Shown one piece after another: positions 1 to 7,994 of a stretch of DNA of 36,293 nucleotides. The notes beneath the pieces are model-generated. The model searched no databases and was not told where the DNA came from. It saw only the letters and a program-made list of their open reading frames with translations. Location: NCBI GenBank assembly GCA_018698795.1, contig JABIPG010000059.1, forward strand, positions 1-36,293. Direction: 5' to 3'. Position numbers and translations under genes: made by a program. Position 1 is the first letter of the stretch. Every line of letters begins with the position of its first letter. The stretch comes from Rhodospirillaceae bacterium. Its GTDB lineage: Bacteria > Pseudomonadota > Alphaproteobacteria > Rhodospirillales > Casp-alpha2.

Positions 1-257
1 AAGTTGAGTTTACCCTCACTAACGCGGATGTCCCGTCTATAACGGTCACGCGCACCGTTGCCGGCAAGCAGCAGACTCAATCCCTGACTCCAAGCCTTGG
101 TACGTTCAGAGTGAAGACGGATGCGTCGATCACATTGGACTTACAGAGCCTTACGGACGCGACCGACGTAACGTTGGTCGCAGCTGGCCGGAAGGCCGGT
201 GAACCTGCAGGCGGCAAGCATCCAGCCATCCAATGGAAAGTCAAAGTGGTGAAATAG
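1..257 (+). CDS. 3' end of an unidentified gene (partial)
   Basis: An open frame enters from the left edge (codons begin at base 3) and ends at TAG 255-257, giving 84 C-terminal residues. The peptide is rich in Thr, Val and Leu, alternates in a beta-strand-like way (VTRTVAGKQ, ITLDLQSLTD) and ends WKVKVVK. No family was recognised. Its last 17 bases overlap the 3' end of the convergent ATP-grasp gene. The missing 5' part prevents any statement about start, signal peptide or function. A chance open frame is possible at this length, but the composition looks protein-like. Confidence 0.45.
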   Translation, partial: VEFTLTNADVPSITVTRTVAGKQQTQSLTPSLGTFRVKTDASITLDLQSLTDATDVTLVAAGRKAGEPAGGKHPAIQWKVKVVK

Positions 258-879
258 GCGAGATCACGACAAGCGCATCCACCGCCACGGGGTTGGCACC
301 GTTGACGATCAGCGGGTTGATATCGATTTCGGTTATATCGGGGTGATCCAGGGCCAATTGGCCGAGGCCGACAATCGCTCGGACCAGGGTGCTGCGATCG
401 ACGGCAGGCATACCGCGATACGGGCCGAGAATGCCGACGCCTCGAATGCCATCCAGGAGGGCCGCCGCTTCATTTTCTCCGACAGGTGCAAGCGCAATCG
501 CGACATCACCAAAGGCCTCTGCAAAGACGCCACCGAGCCCGAAACTCACGCATGGTCCGTATTGCAGGTCACGCTTCATGCCCAGCATGAACTCGCGCTC
601 ACCTCGGATCATCTCCTGCACCAACACTTCGGATGTCTCTTTCAATAACCGCTTGGCGATATTGGCAACCTCAACTTCGCCCGCAATCCCGATTTCTACT
701 AACCCATGTTCGGTTTTATGGGCGAGACCCGGCGCACAAGCTTTGAGCACCACGGGATATCCGATTTCCGCTGCCGCCAAACACGCGGCCTCAGCGCTGT
801 TGACCAGCACTTCGCGGCAGACCGGCACACCGTAGTCGGCGAGCAGGCGTTTGGCCTCGAATTCCGAAAGCACCCTCAT
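241..879 (-). CDS. ADP-forming acyl-CoA synthetase, ATP-grasp (beta) subunit
   Basis: The 212-residue product matches the ATP-grasp_5 domain that forms the beta subunit of ADP-forming acetyl/acyl-CoA synthetases. Seen: an N-terminal MRVLSEFEAKRLLADYGVP start typical of the family, the PVVLKACAPGLAHKTEHG nucleotide/phosphate-binding stretch near residues 42-60, the Gly-rich FGLGGVFAEAFGD near 113-125, and the metal-binding EIDINPLIVNG near 184-194. The start codon overlaps the stop of the alpha-subunit gene (ATGA, 876-879), so the two are probably translationally coupled. By family the enzyme links acyl-CoA to ATP via phosphohistidine transfer. The substrate cannot be read from the sequence; the acyl-CoA dehydrogenase neighbours point to catabolic activation of a carboxylic acid. 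Confidence 0.87.
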   Translation of the reverse strand: MRVLSEFEAKRLLADYGVPVCREVLVNSAEAACLAAAEIGYPVVLKACAPGLAHKTEHGLVEIGIAGEVEVANIAKRLLKETSEVLVQEMIRGEREFMLGMKRDLQYGPCVSFGLGGVFAEAFGDVAIALAPVGENEAAALLDGIRGVGILGPYRGMPAVDRSTLVRAIVGLGQLALDHPDITEIDINPLIVNGANPVAVDALVVISPISPL

Positions 880-2276
880 GACCGACGCTCCAGGAATTCA
901 CGATAGTCAACGAGCGCACGCATGGCCTTGACCGCACCGCGCGCCGACAAGTAAGTCGGCACATGATTGCGTTTCAATTGCGGCACAGCCTCGGAGGCTA
1001 GCGAGACAGCCCCGGTCCAGCCGATAATCAGCGGTTTGTCAGTGGCTCGTGCGGCCTCCGTGAAAATCTCGGCATAGAACGAGGCACGCGGCTCAGCCAC
1101 CATCGTGACCAGCAAGATGACGCCATCGATATTTTTTGCCTCCGCGACAGTGCGGATGGTGTCTTGATAACCCGTGGCATAGGCGCGGATTTGCTGCGTC
1201 ACATCCACCGGATTTCGCACCGCGCCGAAACTCGGCACATACTGGCGGATGGTTTCCTGTGCGGTCGCGTCCAAAGCCGGGATTTCCAGCCGGGCGCGAT
1301 GGCATTCATCCGCAGCCACGCCGCAAATGCCGCCCGATGGCGCAATCAGCCCCATATTGCGGCCTCTCGGGAGTTTTGCTCTGAGCCAGGAAAAAGTGAT
1401 CGCCGTCGGCAGCAATTCCGATGCGTCATCGACGCGAATGAGACCATATTTTCGGCACACCGCATCGAATACTGCGTCCGAGCCGACCATGGCGCCGGTG
1501 TGTGACACCGCCGTCTCGCCGGCGACATCGGAAAGGCCGATTTTGTACACCACAACCGGCTTACCCGCGCCCGCCGCACGGGCGCAAGCAGCGGTAAACT
1601 TGGCCGGATCGCGAACACCTTCGATAAACATCGCCACAACTTTGGTGTCGGGATCGTCCACCAGGTAATCCAAGTAATCCGCGATATCGAGATCCGCCTC
1701 ATTACCGACCGATATCCAATGACTAAAGCCACCCTGCTCTTCCGTGCCGGTGCCCAGCATGGAACCGCCGACCGCGCCGCTTTGGGTGATGAAGGCGATG
1801 TCGCCCTTGGTAAAGGCATCCATGGCGCAAACCATGGACGTGCACGGTACCAAGTCACCGACGACAGAGATAAAGCCGTTTGTATTGGGCCCCAAAAATC
1901 GCACGCCGCCTGCTTGGGCAACGCTCAGAAGTTCATCTTGAAGTTTGGCGTCACCGGCCTCCGCGAAGCCCGATGCCAGCACCACGGCGGCCTTGATCCC
2001 TTTAGCCCCGCATTCGCGCATGACGCCGACACTCGCCTTGGCCGGTACGGCGATCACCGCCAAGTCTACGGATTCAGAGATATCGGCCAAGCTGGCGTAG
2101 CATTTGAGCCCGGCGATCTCGGTTTCTTTCGGATTGACCGGATAGATCGCCCCGGGAAAGCCGTGTTGGATCAAATGCCGGAGCGCCACGGTGCCGAGCT
2201 TATCTTCACCGCCAGCTTTCGTGGCCGACGCACCGACCACGGCGACCGATCGCGCCTTTAGCATAGCGTCGAGCAT
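876..2276 (-). CDS. ADP-forming acyl-CoA synthetase, CoA-binding (alpha) subunit
   Basis: The 466-residue product has the alpha-subunit layout of ADP-forming acyl-CoA synthetases. An N-terminal Rossmann CoA-binding domain (ARSVAVVGAS near residues 8-17, YPVNPKETEI near 45-54) is followed by succinyl-CoA-ligase-like domains (FITQSGAVGGSM; SHTGAMVGSD). The His in SHTGAMVG is at the position of the phosphorylated histidine in this family. It lies 7 bp downstream of the crotonase gene and overlaps the ATP-grasp gene by 4 bases. Many bacterial homologues fuse alpha and beta in one chain; here they are split as in archaeal enzymes. Acetate, pimelate and aromatic acids are all possible substrates for this superfamily. 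Confidence 0.87.
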   Translation of the reverse strand: MLDAMLKARSVAVVGASATKAGGEDKLGTVALRHLIQHGFPGAIYPVNPKETEIAGLKCYASLADISESVDLAVIAVPAKASVGVMRECGAKGIKAAVVLASGFAEAGDAKLQDELLSVAQAGGVRFLGPNTNGFISVVGDLVPCTSMVCAMDAFTKGDIAFITQSGAVGGSMLGTGTEEQGGFSHWISVGNEADLDIADYLDYLVDDPDTKVVAMFIEGVRDPAKFTAACARAAGAGKPVVVYKIGLSDVAGETAVSHTGAMVGSDAVFDAVCRKYGLIRVDDASELLPTAITFSWLRAKLPRGRNMGLIAPSGGICGVAADECHRARLEIPALDATAQETIRQYVPSFGAVRNPVDVTQQIRAYATGYQDTIRTVAEAKNIDGVILLVTMVAEPRASFYAEIFTEAARATDKPLIIGWTGAVSLASEAVPQLKRNHVPTYLSARGAVKAMRALVDYREFLERRS

Positions 2277-2283
2277 GTCGGTT

Positions 2284-3078
2284 TTAGCCCTTGTTGCCTT
2301 GCACCTTATCGATCATGGCCCGCACGGCTTCGTCGTGCTCGTCGGTATGATGGGCAAGTGCCTGGTAGGCGGCGGACATCTCCAACAGGGTTTCCAGCCG
2401 CGCATGCTGACTTTCGCGCAATAATTTTTTGGTCATGCGGAGCGCGTGCGCCGGGTTGGCGGCAATGCGCCCGGCCAGTTCGTTGGCCGCATCTAACAGT
2501 TGATCCGCAGGCACCACCTTGGAGACCATGCCGCAATCGAGCGCCTCGGCGGCGTCAATCGTGTCGCCGGTGAAGGCCATTTCGTAGGCTTTCGATTGAC
2601 CGACCACACGCGGCAAAAACCACGCGCCACCATCACCCGGGATGATGCCAAGCTTAACAAAGCTTTCGGCGAATTTGGCATATTGCGATGCGATCCGCAT
2701 ATCGCACATCATCGCAAGATCACACCCCGCGCCAATGGCCGCGCCATTGACCGCCGCAATCGTCGGCACGTCAATATGGTAGAACGCCAGCGGGATGCGC
2801 TGAATGCCCGTGCGGTAATTATTCCGGATATCATAGGGTCCGCCGGCCGACGCGCCGGTCTTGTCGCGCATGGCGAAGATATCGCCGCCGGCGCTGAAGG
2901 CCTTGCCCGCGCCCGTCAAAATTACGGCTTTCACATCGTTGTCTGCATTGATGCGCGCGCAGGCGTCTTCGAAGTCGCTGGCTTGATAGTCACCGCCGAG
3001 CGCGTTGCGTTTGTCCGGGTTGCTCATGGTGAGCGTCACCACGGCGCCTAGTTGTTCGTAGGTCAGGAAATCGGCCAT
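2284..3078 (-). CDS. crotonase-superfamily enoyl-CoA hydratase/isomerase
   Basis: This 264-residue crotonase-fold protein carries the oxyanion-hole segments KAFSAGGDIFAM (about 59-70) and VNGAAIGAGCDLAMMCD (about 110-126). The start chosen is ATG at 3078 with GGGGAG just upstream; a longer open frame to 3246 would add a non-homologous basic tail and run into the divergent gene. Against rat mitochondrial crotonase, the two catalytic glutamates (E144, E164) align with D120 and F140, and the active-site loop reads PGDGG with Asp149. It is therefore probably not a standard hydratase. Isomerase, thioesterase or another crotonase reaction on the same pathway intermediate fits as well. First gene of a minus-strand operon with the CoA synthetase. 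Confidence 0.85.
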   Translation of the reverse strand: MADFLTYEQLGAVVTLTMSNPDKRNALGGDYQASDFEDACARINADNDVKAVILTGAGKAFSAGGDIFAMRDKTGASAGGPYDIRNNYRTGIQRIPLAFYHIDVPTIAAVNGAAIGAGCDLAMMCDMRIASQYAKFAESFVKLGIIPGDGGAWFLPRVVGQSKAYEMAFTGDTIDAAEALDCGMVSKVVPADQLLDAANELAGRIAANPAHALRMTKKLLRESQHARLETLLEMSAAYQALAHHTDEHDEAVRAMIDKVQGNKG

Positions 3079-3169
3079 TGTCTCCCCGCGTTTTCGTTTT
3101 CTGGTTCTCGTCCCGATCGTTTGTGGCTCAGTTGTAGCGTATCGGCACACCTGATAAAAACAACCCGAT
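3079..3169. promoter_or_regulatory. divergent intergenic region of the acyl-CoA locus
   Basis: These 91 bases separate the divergently transcribed crotonase (minus) and acyl-CoA dehydrogenase (plus) genes and must hold promoters for both. On the minus strand a GGGGAG ribosome binding site precedes ATG 3078. No Shine-Dalgarno sequence is evident before the plus-strand ATG 3170. No convincing -35/-10 pair or operator palindrome was found by eye. Confidence 0.4.
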
Positions 3170-4318
3170 ATGGAAGACATTCGTTTCCCCCCCGGCACGC
3201 TGCCGCCTGAAGCCGAAACGCTGCGCCAAGAGGTGCGCGCCTTCATTTCCGAACACCTTAGTGATTACCCCGCCGAGAAGCGCGCCCGCTCGTGGTCCGG
3301 CAATGACCCTGCATTCAGTCGTCTGATGGGCGCCAAGGGCTGGATTGGCATGACATGGCCGAGGCAATACGGCGGCGGCGAGAAAAGCGCGCTTGAGCGT
3401 TACGTGGTGCTGGAGGAAATGCTGGCCGCCGGTGCGCCGGTCGCCGCGCATTGGGTCGCCGACCGGCAAAGCGGTCCGCTGCTGTTGAACTTCGGCACCG
3501 AGGAACAGCGCCAGCGTTTTCTCCCGCCCATCACACGCGGCGAGAGCTGTTTTTGTATCGGCATGAGCGAGCCCAACTCAGGCTCCGATCTGGCCTCCAT
3601 CCGCACGCGCGGCGAACACACCAGTGAGGACTGGGTGATCAACGGCTCCAAAATCTGGACATCGAAGGCCCACATGGCGGATTTCATGATCGCCTTGATC
3701 CGCACCCAACCGCAGGACTCGACAAACCGCCATGCTGGTATGTCGCAATTTTTAATCGACATGAAGACGCCCGGCATCACGGTGCGCCCGATCCAAAACA
3801 TGGCCGGCGAAAGCATGTTCAACGAAGTGTTTTTTGATGACGTGGTGGTCCCCGATGAAAACTTGGTCGGCACGGAGGGTGGCGGTTGGGGCCAAGTAAC
3901 GACGGAACTGGCGTTCGAACGCAGCGGGCCTGAGCGCTATCTCTCCAGCTACCGATTACTCTATGAGCTGGTCGACGAGTTGGCGGAAAATCCGACCGAG
4001 CGCAGTGCCATCGGCGTTGGCCGCATGGTGGCGCATTTGGGTACGCTCAGACAGATGTCGCTGTCGATCGCCACCATGCTCGAAGCTGGTGAGAACCCCA
4101 ATCTCGCCGCTGCGCTAGTAAAAGAACTAGGCGTCGACTTCGAACAAAGCATTCCGGGCCGCGCTCACGATCTTATGGGCCGCGCGCCGCTGATGGGTGG
4201 CAGTGACCTTGATCAGGTGATGGCTTATATCACGCAGGCGTCGCGCTCGTTTTCGCTGCGCGGCGGCACACGGGAAATCATGCGCGGCATCATCGCGCGC
4301 GGGCTCGGCCTTCGATGA
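3170..4318 (+). CDS. acyl-CoA dehydrogenase, large chain of a two-subunit enzyme
   Basis: The 382-residue protein covers the complete acyl-CoA dehydrogenase fold. The signature CIGMSEPNSGSDLASIRT is near residues 129-146, KIWTSKAHMADF follows in the beta domain, FERSGPERYLSSYRLL is in the C-terminal helical domain, and the GGTREIMRGIIARGLGL tail is the usual FAD/substrate-contacting end. It overlaps the next gene, a shorter and diverged dehydrogenase chain, by ATGA. Paired large/small chains are known for pimeloyl-CoA dehydrogenase (PimC/PimD) and for steroid side-chain FadE heteromers, so this is probably the large subunit of an alpha/beta flavoenzyme introducing a 2,3 double bond in an acyl-CoA. 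Confidence 0.88.
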   Translation: MEDIRFPPGTLPPEAETLRQEVRAFISEHLSDYPAEKRARSWSGNDPAFSRLMGAKGWIGMTWPRQYGGGEKSALERYVVLEEMLAAGAPVAAHWVADRQSGPLLLNFGTEEQRQRFLPPITRGESCFCIGMSEPNSGSDLASIRTRGEHTSEDWVINGSKIWTSKAHMADFMIALIRTQPQDSTNRHAGMSQFLIDMKTPGITVRPIQNMAGESMFNEVFFDDVVVPDENLVGTEGGGWGQVTTELAFERSGPERYLSSYRLLYELVDELAENPTERSAIGVGRMVAHLGTLRQMSLSIATMLEAGENPNLAAALVKELGVDFEQSIPGRAHDLMGRAPLMGGSDLDQVMAYITQASRSFSLRGGTREIMRGIIARGLGLR

Positions 4319-5382
4319 GTGAGCTTACCCAAATTCTCGCCGATACCGCCGAGCGGCTTCTCACCGACCACGCCACCAAGGCGGTTCTTCTTGAATCCGA
4401 GCAAGGTACGTGGCCAAAGGAATTGTGGCAGGCATTGGAAGAAAACGGATTGACCCAACCGCTGGTGCCCGAAGACAAGGGCGGCGTTGGTGCCGGTTGG
4501 GAAGATGCATTCGTTATCGCCTTTGCCGCCGGGCGCCACCGCACGCCCGTGCCCTTGACCGAAACCATGGCCGCCGGTTGGCTGTTGAGCCGCTTGGGGC
4601 TCGATATTCCGTCCGGCCCCTTGTCGTTGATCGACGACGGACACCAGCTTGAGTTTGTCGATGGCCGAATCTCGGGCCAGGCACAGGGTGCGCCTTGGGC
4701 CAAACAGGCCGGGCAAGCGCTGACCAATATCAAGTTTGACGGCGGATGGCGGGTCGCGCACATGGCCATTGATCAGGCATCCGTAACGCCGGATCTATCC
4801 ATTGCCGCCGAACCCCGCGATCATCTGAATTTTGACAGCGCCGCGCCGCAAGCGTCGGCTGCTTTTCCCGCGCCGACGGCGCTTGCGCCCATACGCTTAC
4901 TGGGTGCCTTGATCCGTAGCGCCGAGATGGCTGGCGGTCTTGGCAGGGCTGTGGAGATGTCCGTCAGCTATGTTACCGAACGCCAACAGTTCGGCCGAGC
5001 CCTGGCCAAGTTCCAAGCCATCCAGCAGATGCTCGCCGTCGCTGCCGCGCGAGCCGCCGAAGCCCGCATGGCGGCTGAATTTGCGTTCGGCGCTATGGAT
5101 CGCTCCAACGGTGATTTGGAGCAGGCCGAATTCGATATCGCAGCGGCTAAAATTATCTGTGGCGAAGCGGTGGAAACCGTCACCGATATCACCCACCAGG
5201 TGCACGGCGCCATCGGCTTCACGCACGAGCACGAACTGCACTTCACCACCCGCCGGCTGTGGGCGTGGCGTGGCGAGTTCGGCGCTGAGACGTTTTGGGC
5301 GGAACGGCTAGGCCGCGCTGTGATGGCGCGGGGCGCCGACAAGCTCTGGCCCGATCTGACGGCACGGCAATCACGGGGTTGA
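4315..5382 (+). CDS. acyl-CoA dehydrogenase, small chain of a two-subunit enzyme
   Basis: The 355-residue chain has the acyl-CoA dehydrogenase fold but a reduced beta domain: it lacks the SEPxxGSD signature of its partner. The C-terminal helical domain is well kept, with YVTERQQFGRALAKFQAIQQ near residues 219-238 (FAD-contacting Arg and QFG) and HGAIGFTHEHELH further on. Translation is coupled to the large chain by a 4-base overlap. By analogy with PimD and actinobacterial steroid FadE pairs, it would contribute part of a composite active site to a heteromer. The acyl substrate is unknown; a long, branched or cyclic acid would suit the family. Confidence 0.85.
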   Translation: MSELTQILADTAERLLTDHATKAVLLESEQGTWPKELWQALEENGLTQPLVPEDKGGVGAGWEDAFVIAFAAGRHRTPVPLTETMAAGWLLSRLGLDIPSGPLSLIDDGHQLEFVDGRISGQAQGAPWAKQAGQALTNIKFDGGWRVAHMAIDQASVTPDLSIAAEPRDHLNFDSAAPQASAAFPAPTALAPIRLLGALIRSAEMAGGLGRAVEMSVSYVTERQQFGRALAKFQAIQQMLAVAAARAAEARMAAEFAFGAMDRSNGDLEQAEFDIAAAKIICGEAVETVTDITHQVHGAIGFTHEHELHFTTRRLWAWRGEFGAETFWAERLGRAVMARGADKLWPDLTARQSRG

Positions 5383-5672
5383 TTTGCGATCAGTTCTCAT
5401 ATCATCGGACTTGTTTTATTATTAATTAATACCTTTAATTAATAAATATCTTGACTTTTATCCTATTTAATCTATGCGGTTGGATGAAGACGGCGCAATT
5501 TGTTCAGCCACGACCGATCACCGGTCAGTAGCCTGGATCATCCCGAATGGGTTCATCCGTCTTCACCAGTTTGAAGCTTCCCGCAATTTACCGCCGCAAG
5601 TGTCTGCGGTTATTTTGTGAACGCATTCACTACTTTGTAGAGATTTTTGTATCGGAATAGGGAGAAATTGGA
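5383..5672 (+). promoter_or_regulatory. AT-rich leader of the hydrolase module, with inverted repeats
   Basis: This 290-base gap is more AT-rich than its surroundings in the 5400-5475 stretch. It holds a perfect 9-bp inverted repeat (ATTAATTAA 5421-5429, TTAATTAAT 5435-5443) directly before a -35-like TTGACT at 5451-5456; a matching -10 is weak. Downstream, TGAAGACGG (5485-5493) can pair with CCGTCTTCA (5557-5565), enclosing a GACCG/CGGTC hairpin (5512-5526). Alternatively GGATGAA (5482-5488) can pair with TTCATCC (5552-5558). AGGGAGA at about 5659-5665 is the ribosome binding site of the next gene. Promoter and RNA structure are inferred by eye only. Confidence 0.4.
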
Positions 5673-6947
5673 ATGGTCAATCCTTTCAAACTAAAGGGAC
5701 CCTTCGAGGCGGATTACAGCGTCGATGACGGCGTTATGAAACCGGAGGGGCCGACGGCTCGGGAATTGGGCAAGGCGTTGGCCGAACGAGACACGCGACC
5801 TCGACAACGGGGCATCGTCGCCCACGAGCGGCATAGCCCGCCGCCCCGTCATGTCTTCACAACGATGCCACCCCGCAAGCCGCATCGGCCAACCGTCTTC
5901 GATACATTCGGTGAAGTCGGTCGCGGACGACGCAACGATTCCGAAGATGTGCTCTCGGCACGACGGGCCCTGGCCTGGGCGGGCTACTTGTCGCGGGACA
6001 AAGCGTTGGACCGAAATGGGGTCGACAACGAATTTTTCGAAGCCATCGAACGGTTCCAGAAAAGCGTGGGGGTCAAGACGGATGGCTGGATGGGGTCTCG
6101 CGGCGAGACGGCCAAAGCCCTAGATGCCGCCATCGCACCAAAGGTGCAGGCATATACGGCATCAACTGCCGAAAGCAGACCAAAAGAGCGCAAAGACCTT
6201 GTCGTAGACGATCACGATCTTATGGCCGAGAAACCGGATGTCGAAACGCCAAAGTCACGTCAAGTGGGCGAGACCAAAGCGAAGCCTAGTGCACATACTC
6301 AAAACGACGACACATCCGATGCCCGGGAACATGGTACAGGAAAGGCTCCCGTCCTAAAGGGCACTACTTTCTTCGGTGGCGCCGGGATGGAAGGCGCCTA
6401 CCTGGATGACATGGTCAAGGCTTTGGAAGATAACGGCATCGGCAACGCCAGAACCGCCGATCCGAAGAAGTGGTCGAAGGGAACCATGCGAGATGCCTTT
6501 GACATACTTTCCGAACGGAACCGAGACGATGAGTCCTCCGATCTTTCAAGTATGGGAAAGAAGGGTGACCAATTCAATTTAATAGGGTATTCTTATGGTG
6601 GTTTGCAGGCCGCTCAAGCGGCTGCTGACTATGCGGAAAAGGGTGGTAAGGTCGATCATCTGGTGCTTATCGGCACACCCGTCAGCAAGGAGTTTCTCGA
6701 CAAATTGAAAGCCAATCCAAACATTGGCAAGGTCGAGGTCATCGACCTCATGGAACAAGGTGATCCAATTCGTGCCGGGATGGGTACCGGGGAGTTGATA
6801 AGCGCCGCACCAAAGTTAGGATTGGATTTCAGTGAAACATATAAAAAAGACCACAGAGGCCATTTCTACTACGGCGGAGGCGATTCCAATGGACGAACCC
6901 GAAGAAGGGAACTGGCGCGGCGGCTTCGTAAGCTTGGACTTCAATGA
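5673..6947 (+). CDS. peptidoglycan-binding / alpha-beta hydrolase protein
   Basis: The 424-residue protein has a peptidoglycan-binding_1-like domain at about residues 92-153 (SARRALAWAGYL ... FQKSVGVKTDGWMG). A charged low-complexity linker follows (about 160-225), then a C-terminal serine-hydrolase-like domain. The nucleophile elbow GYSYGG places Ser307, with candidate acid Asp364 (QGDPIR) and His397 (HRGHF). The start ATG has AGGGAGA upstream. No signal peptide is visible, which is odd for a cell-wall-binding protein and suggests a dedicated export route or release by lysis. Residues 13-38 look like the fused ends of a first, internally deleted peptidoglycan-binding repeat. The stop overlaps the next start (ATGA). 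Lipase, esterase or amidase activity is possible; the substrate is unknown. Confidence 0.8.
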   Translation: MVNPFKLKGPFEADYSVDDGVMKPEGPTARELGKALAERDTRPRQRGIVAHERHSPPPRHVFTTMPPRKPHRPTVFDTFGEVGRGRRNDSEDVLSARRALAWAGYLSRDKALDRNGVDNEFFEAIERFQKSVGVKTDGWMGSRGETAKALDAAIAPKVQAYTASTAESRPKERKDLVVDDHDLMAEKPDVETPKSRQVGETKAKPSAHTQNDDTSDAREHGTGKAPVLKGTTFFGGAGMEGAYLDDMVKALEDNGIGNARTADPKKWSKGTMRDAFDILSERNRDDESSDLSSMGKKGDQFNLIGYSYGGLQAAQAAADYAEKGGKVDHLVLIGTPVSKEFLDKLKANPNIGKVEVIDLMEQGDPIRAGMGTGELISAAPKLGLDFSETYKKDHRGHFYYGGGDSNGRTRRRELARRLRKLGLQ

Positions 6948-7987
6948 TGATCCGGAGGGTTAATAACATCATCGCGTGCTCAGTTCGCTGGTGGGCTGGC
7001 CACTTCCTGCAGATATCTTCGCTAGGCATTCTGTATTACCAATGTTTGGCTCTACCACGTGCTTGGACTATAGGAGTTTTTGGCGAGACGAGCGCGCCTG
7101 AACACTATTTTTTGGCCTATGCCTTGGAGACGACAACGCTCGTCCTAGCGTCGGGAGGCCTGATGGTAACGGCAAAGTTTATCCTCAGGCGCTGGAGCAT
7201 ATCGCTGGTGGCCTGGCTTGCTGTCTTCGCCGTGCATTGCATTCAAGTATCGGTTTTGGCGGCAAGTACGTACAGTGAGAATATCTCGATCTATATTGCT
7301 GAACCTAAAAAGAATGCCTTCACCGAGTCCGTTCGGTTTTACAATCAGAGCCGGTCCGGCGACGTGGCCCAGAAATTGGGCCAAGTTTCCGCGCTAAAAG
7401 AGTCGATGTTCTTTGGCGCCGCCGGTATGGAAGGCCGCTACATCGACGATATGATTGTGGCGCTTGAAGAGCACGGTATAGGAAACGCCAGCGCCGCTGA
7501 TTCCAAAAAATGGTCGTAGGGCATTCTCGGTGACGTCATCAATGTGTTTTCCAAGCGGGAACGGGATGACGTGATATTACGGTTTTCAGCCATTGGCGGA
7601 GAAAGCGTTCAACTCAATCTGATAGGATATTCATATGGAGGACTGCAAGCCGCACAAGCAGCGGCCGACTATGTGGAAAATGGCGGCAGGGTCGATCACC
7701 TAGTGCTCATCGGCACGCCTATCAGCACGGAACTCCTCAATAAACTGAAAGCCAATTCGAATATCGGAAACATCGAAGTTATTGACCTTACGGGCCAGGG
7801 CGATCCTATCCGCGCGGGAATGGGCACTGGTGAGTTGATCAGGAGCTTTCCGGAATTGGCCGCCGAATTCACCTAAAGCCGACTGCATCACGGTCAAGGG
7901 CATTTTTTCTTTGGAGGCGATGATTCCGAGGGCCGAAAACGGCGCAGCAACCTGGCAAAATCACTCCGAATTTTAGGATTGAGGTAG
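6944..7987 (+). pseudogene. decayed membrane-domain/hydrolase fusion (tandem duplicate)
   Basis: One reading frame runs from ATG 6944 to TAG 7985-7987 but is broken by two stops, TAG 7517-7519 and TAA 7874-7876. The first about 105 residues form three hydrophobic segments homologous to the small membrane protein at 7995. The remainder is homologous to the C-terminal domain of the preceding hydrolase: NLIGYSYGGLQAAQAAADY and QGDPIRAGMGTGELI are identical in both. At the first stop the intact copy has KKWSKG where this one has KKWS-stop-G, a change of one base from a Lys codon. After the second stop homology resumes (GHFFFGG, then RRSNLAKSLR). The peptidoglycan-binding part is missing. Residues 1-191 could still be made as a truncated membrane protein. 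Confidence 0.8.
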
Positions 7988-7994
7988 GCAAGCA

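Noticed and set aside
5383-5672. Left attachment site matching the tRNA-Arg 3' end
   Set aside because: No stretch resembling GGCGCGCCCGGGAAGACTCG was found by eye in this gap.
7517-7876. Programmed stop-codon readthrough or recoding in the second hydrolase copy
   Set aside because: Two different stop codons (TAG, TAA) without a selenocysteine-type or readthrough context, in a duplicate lacking the cell-wall domain, are better explained as pseudogene decay.
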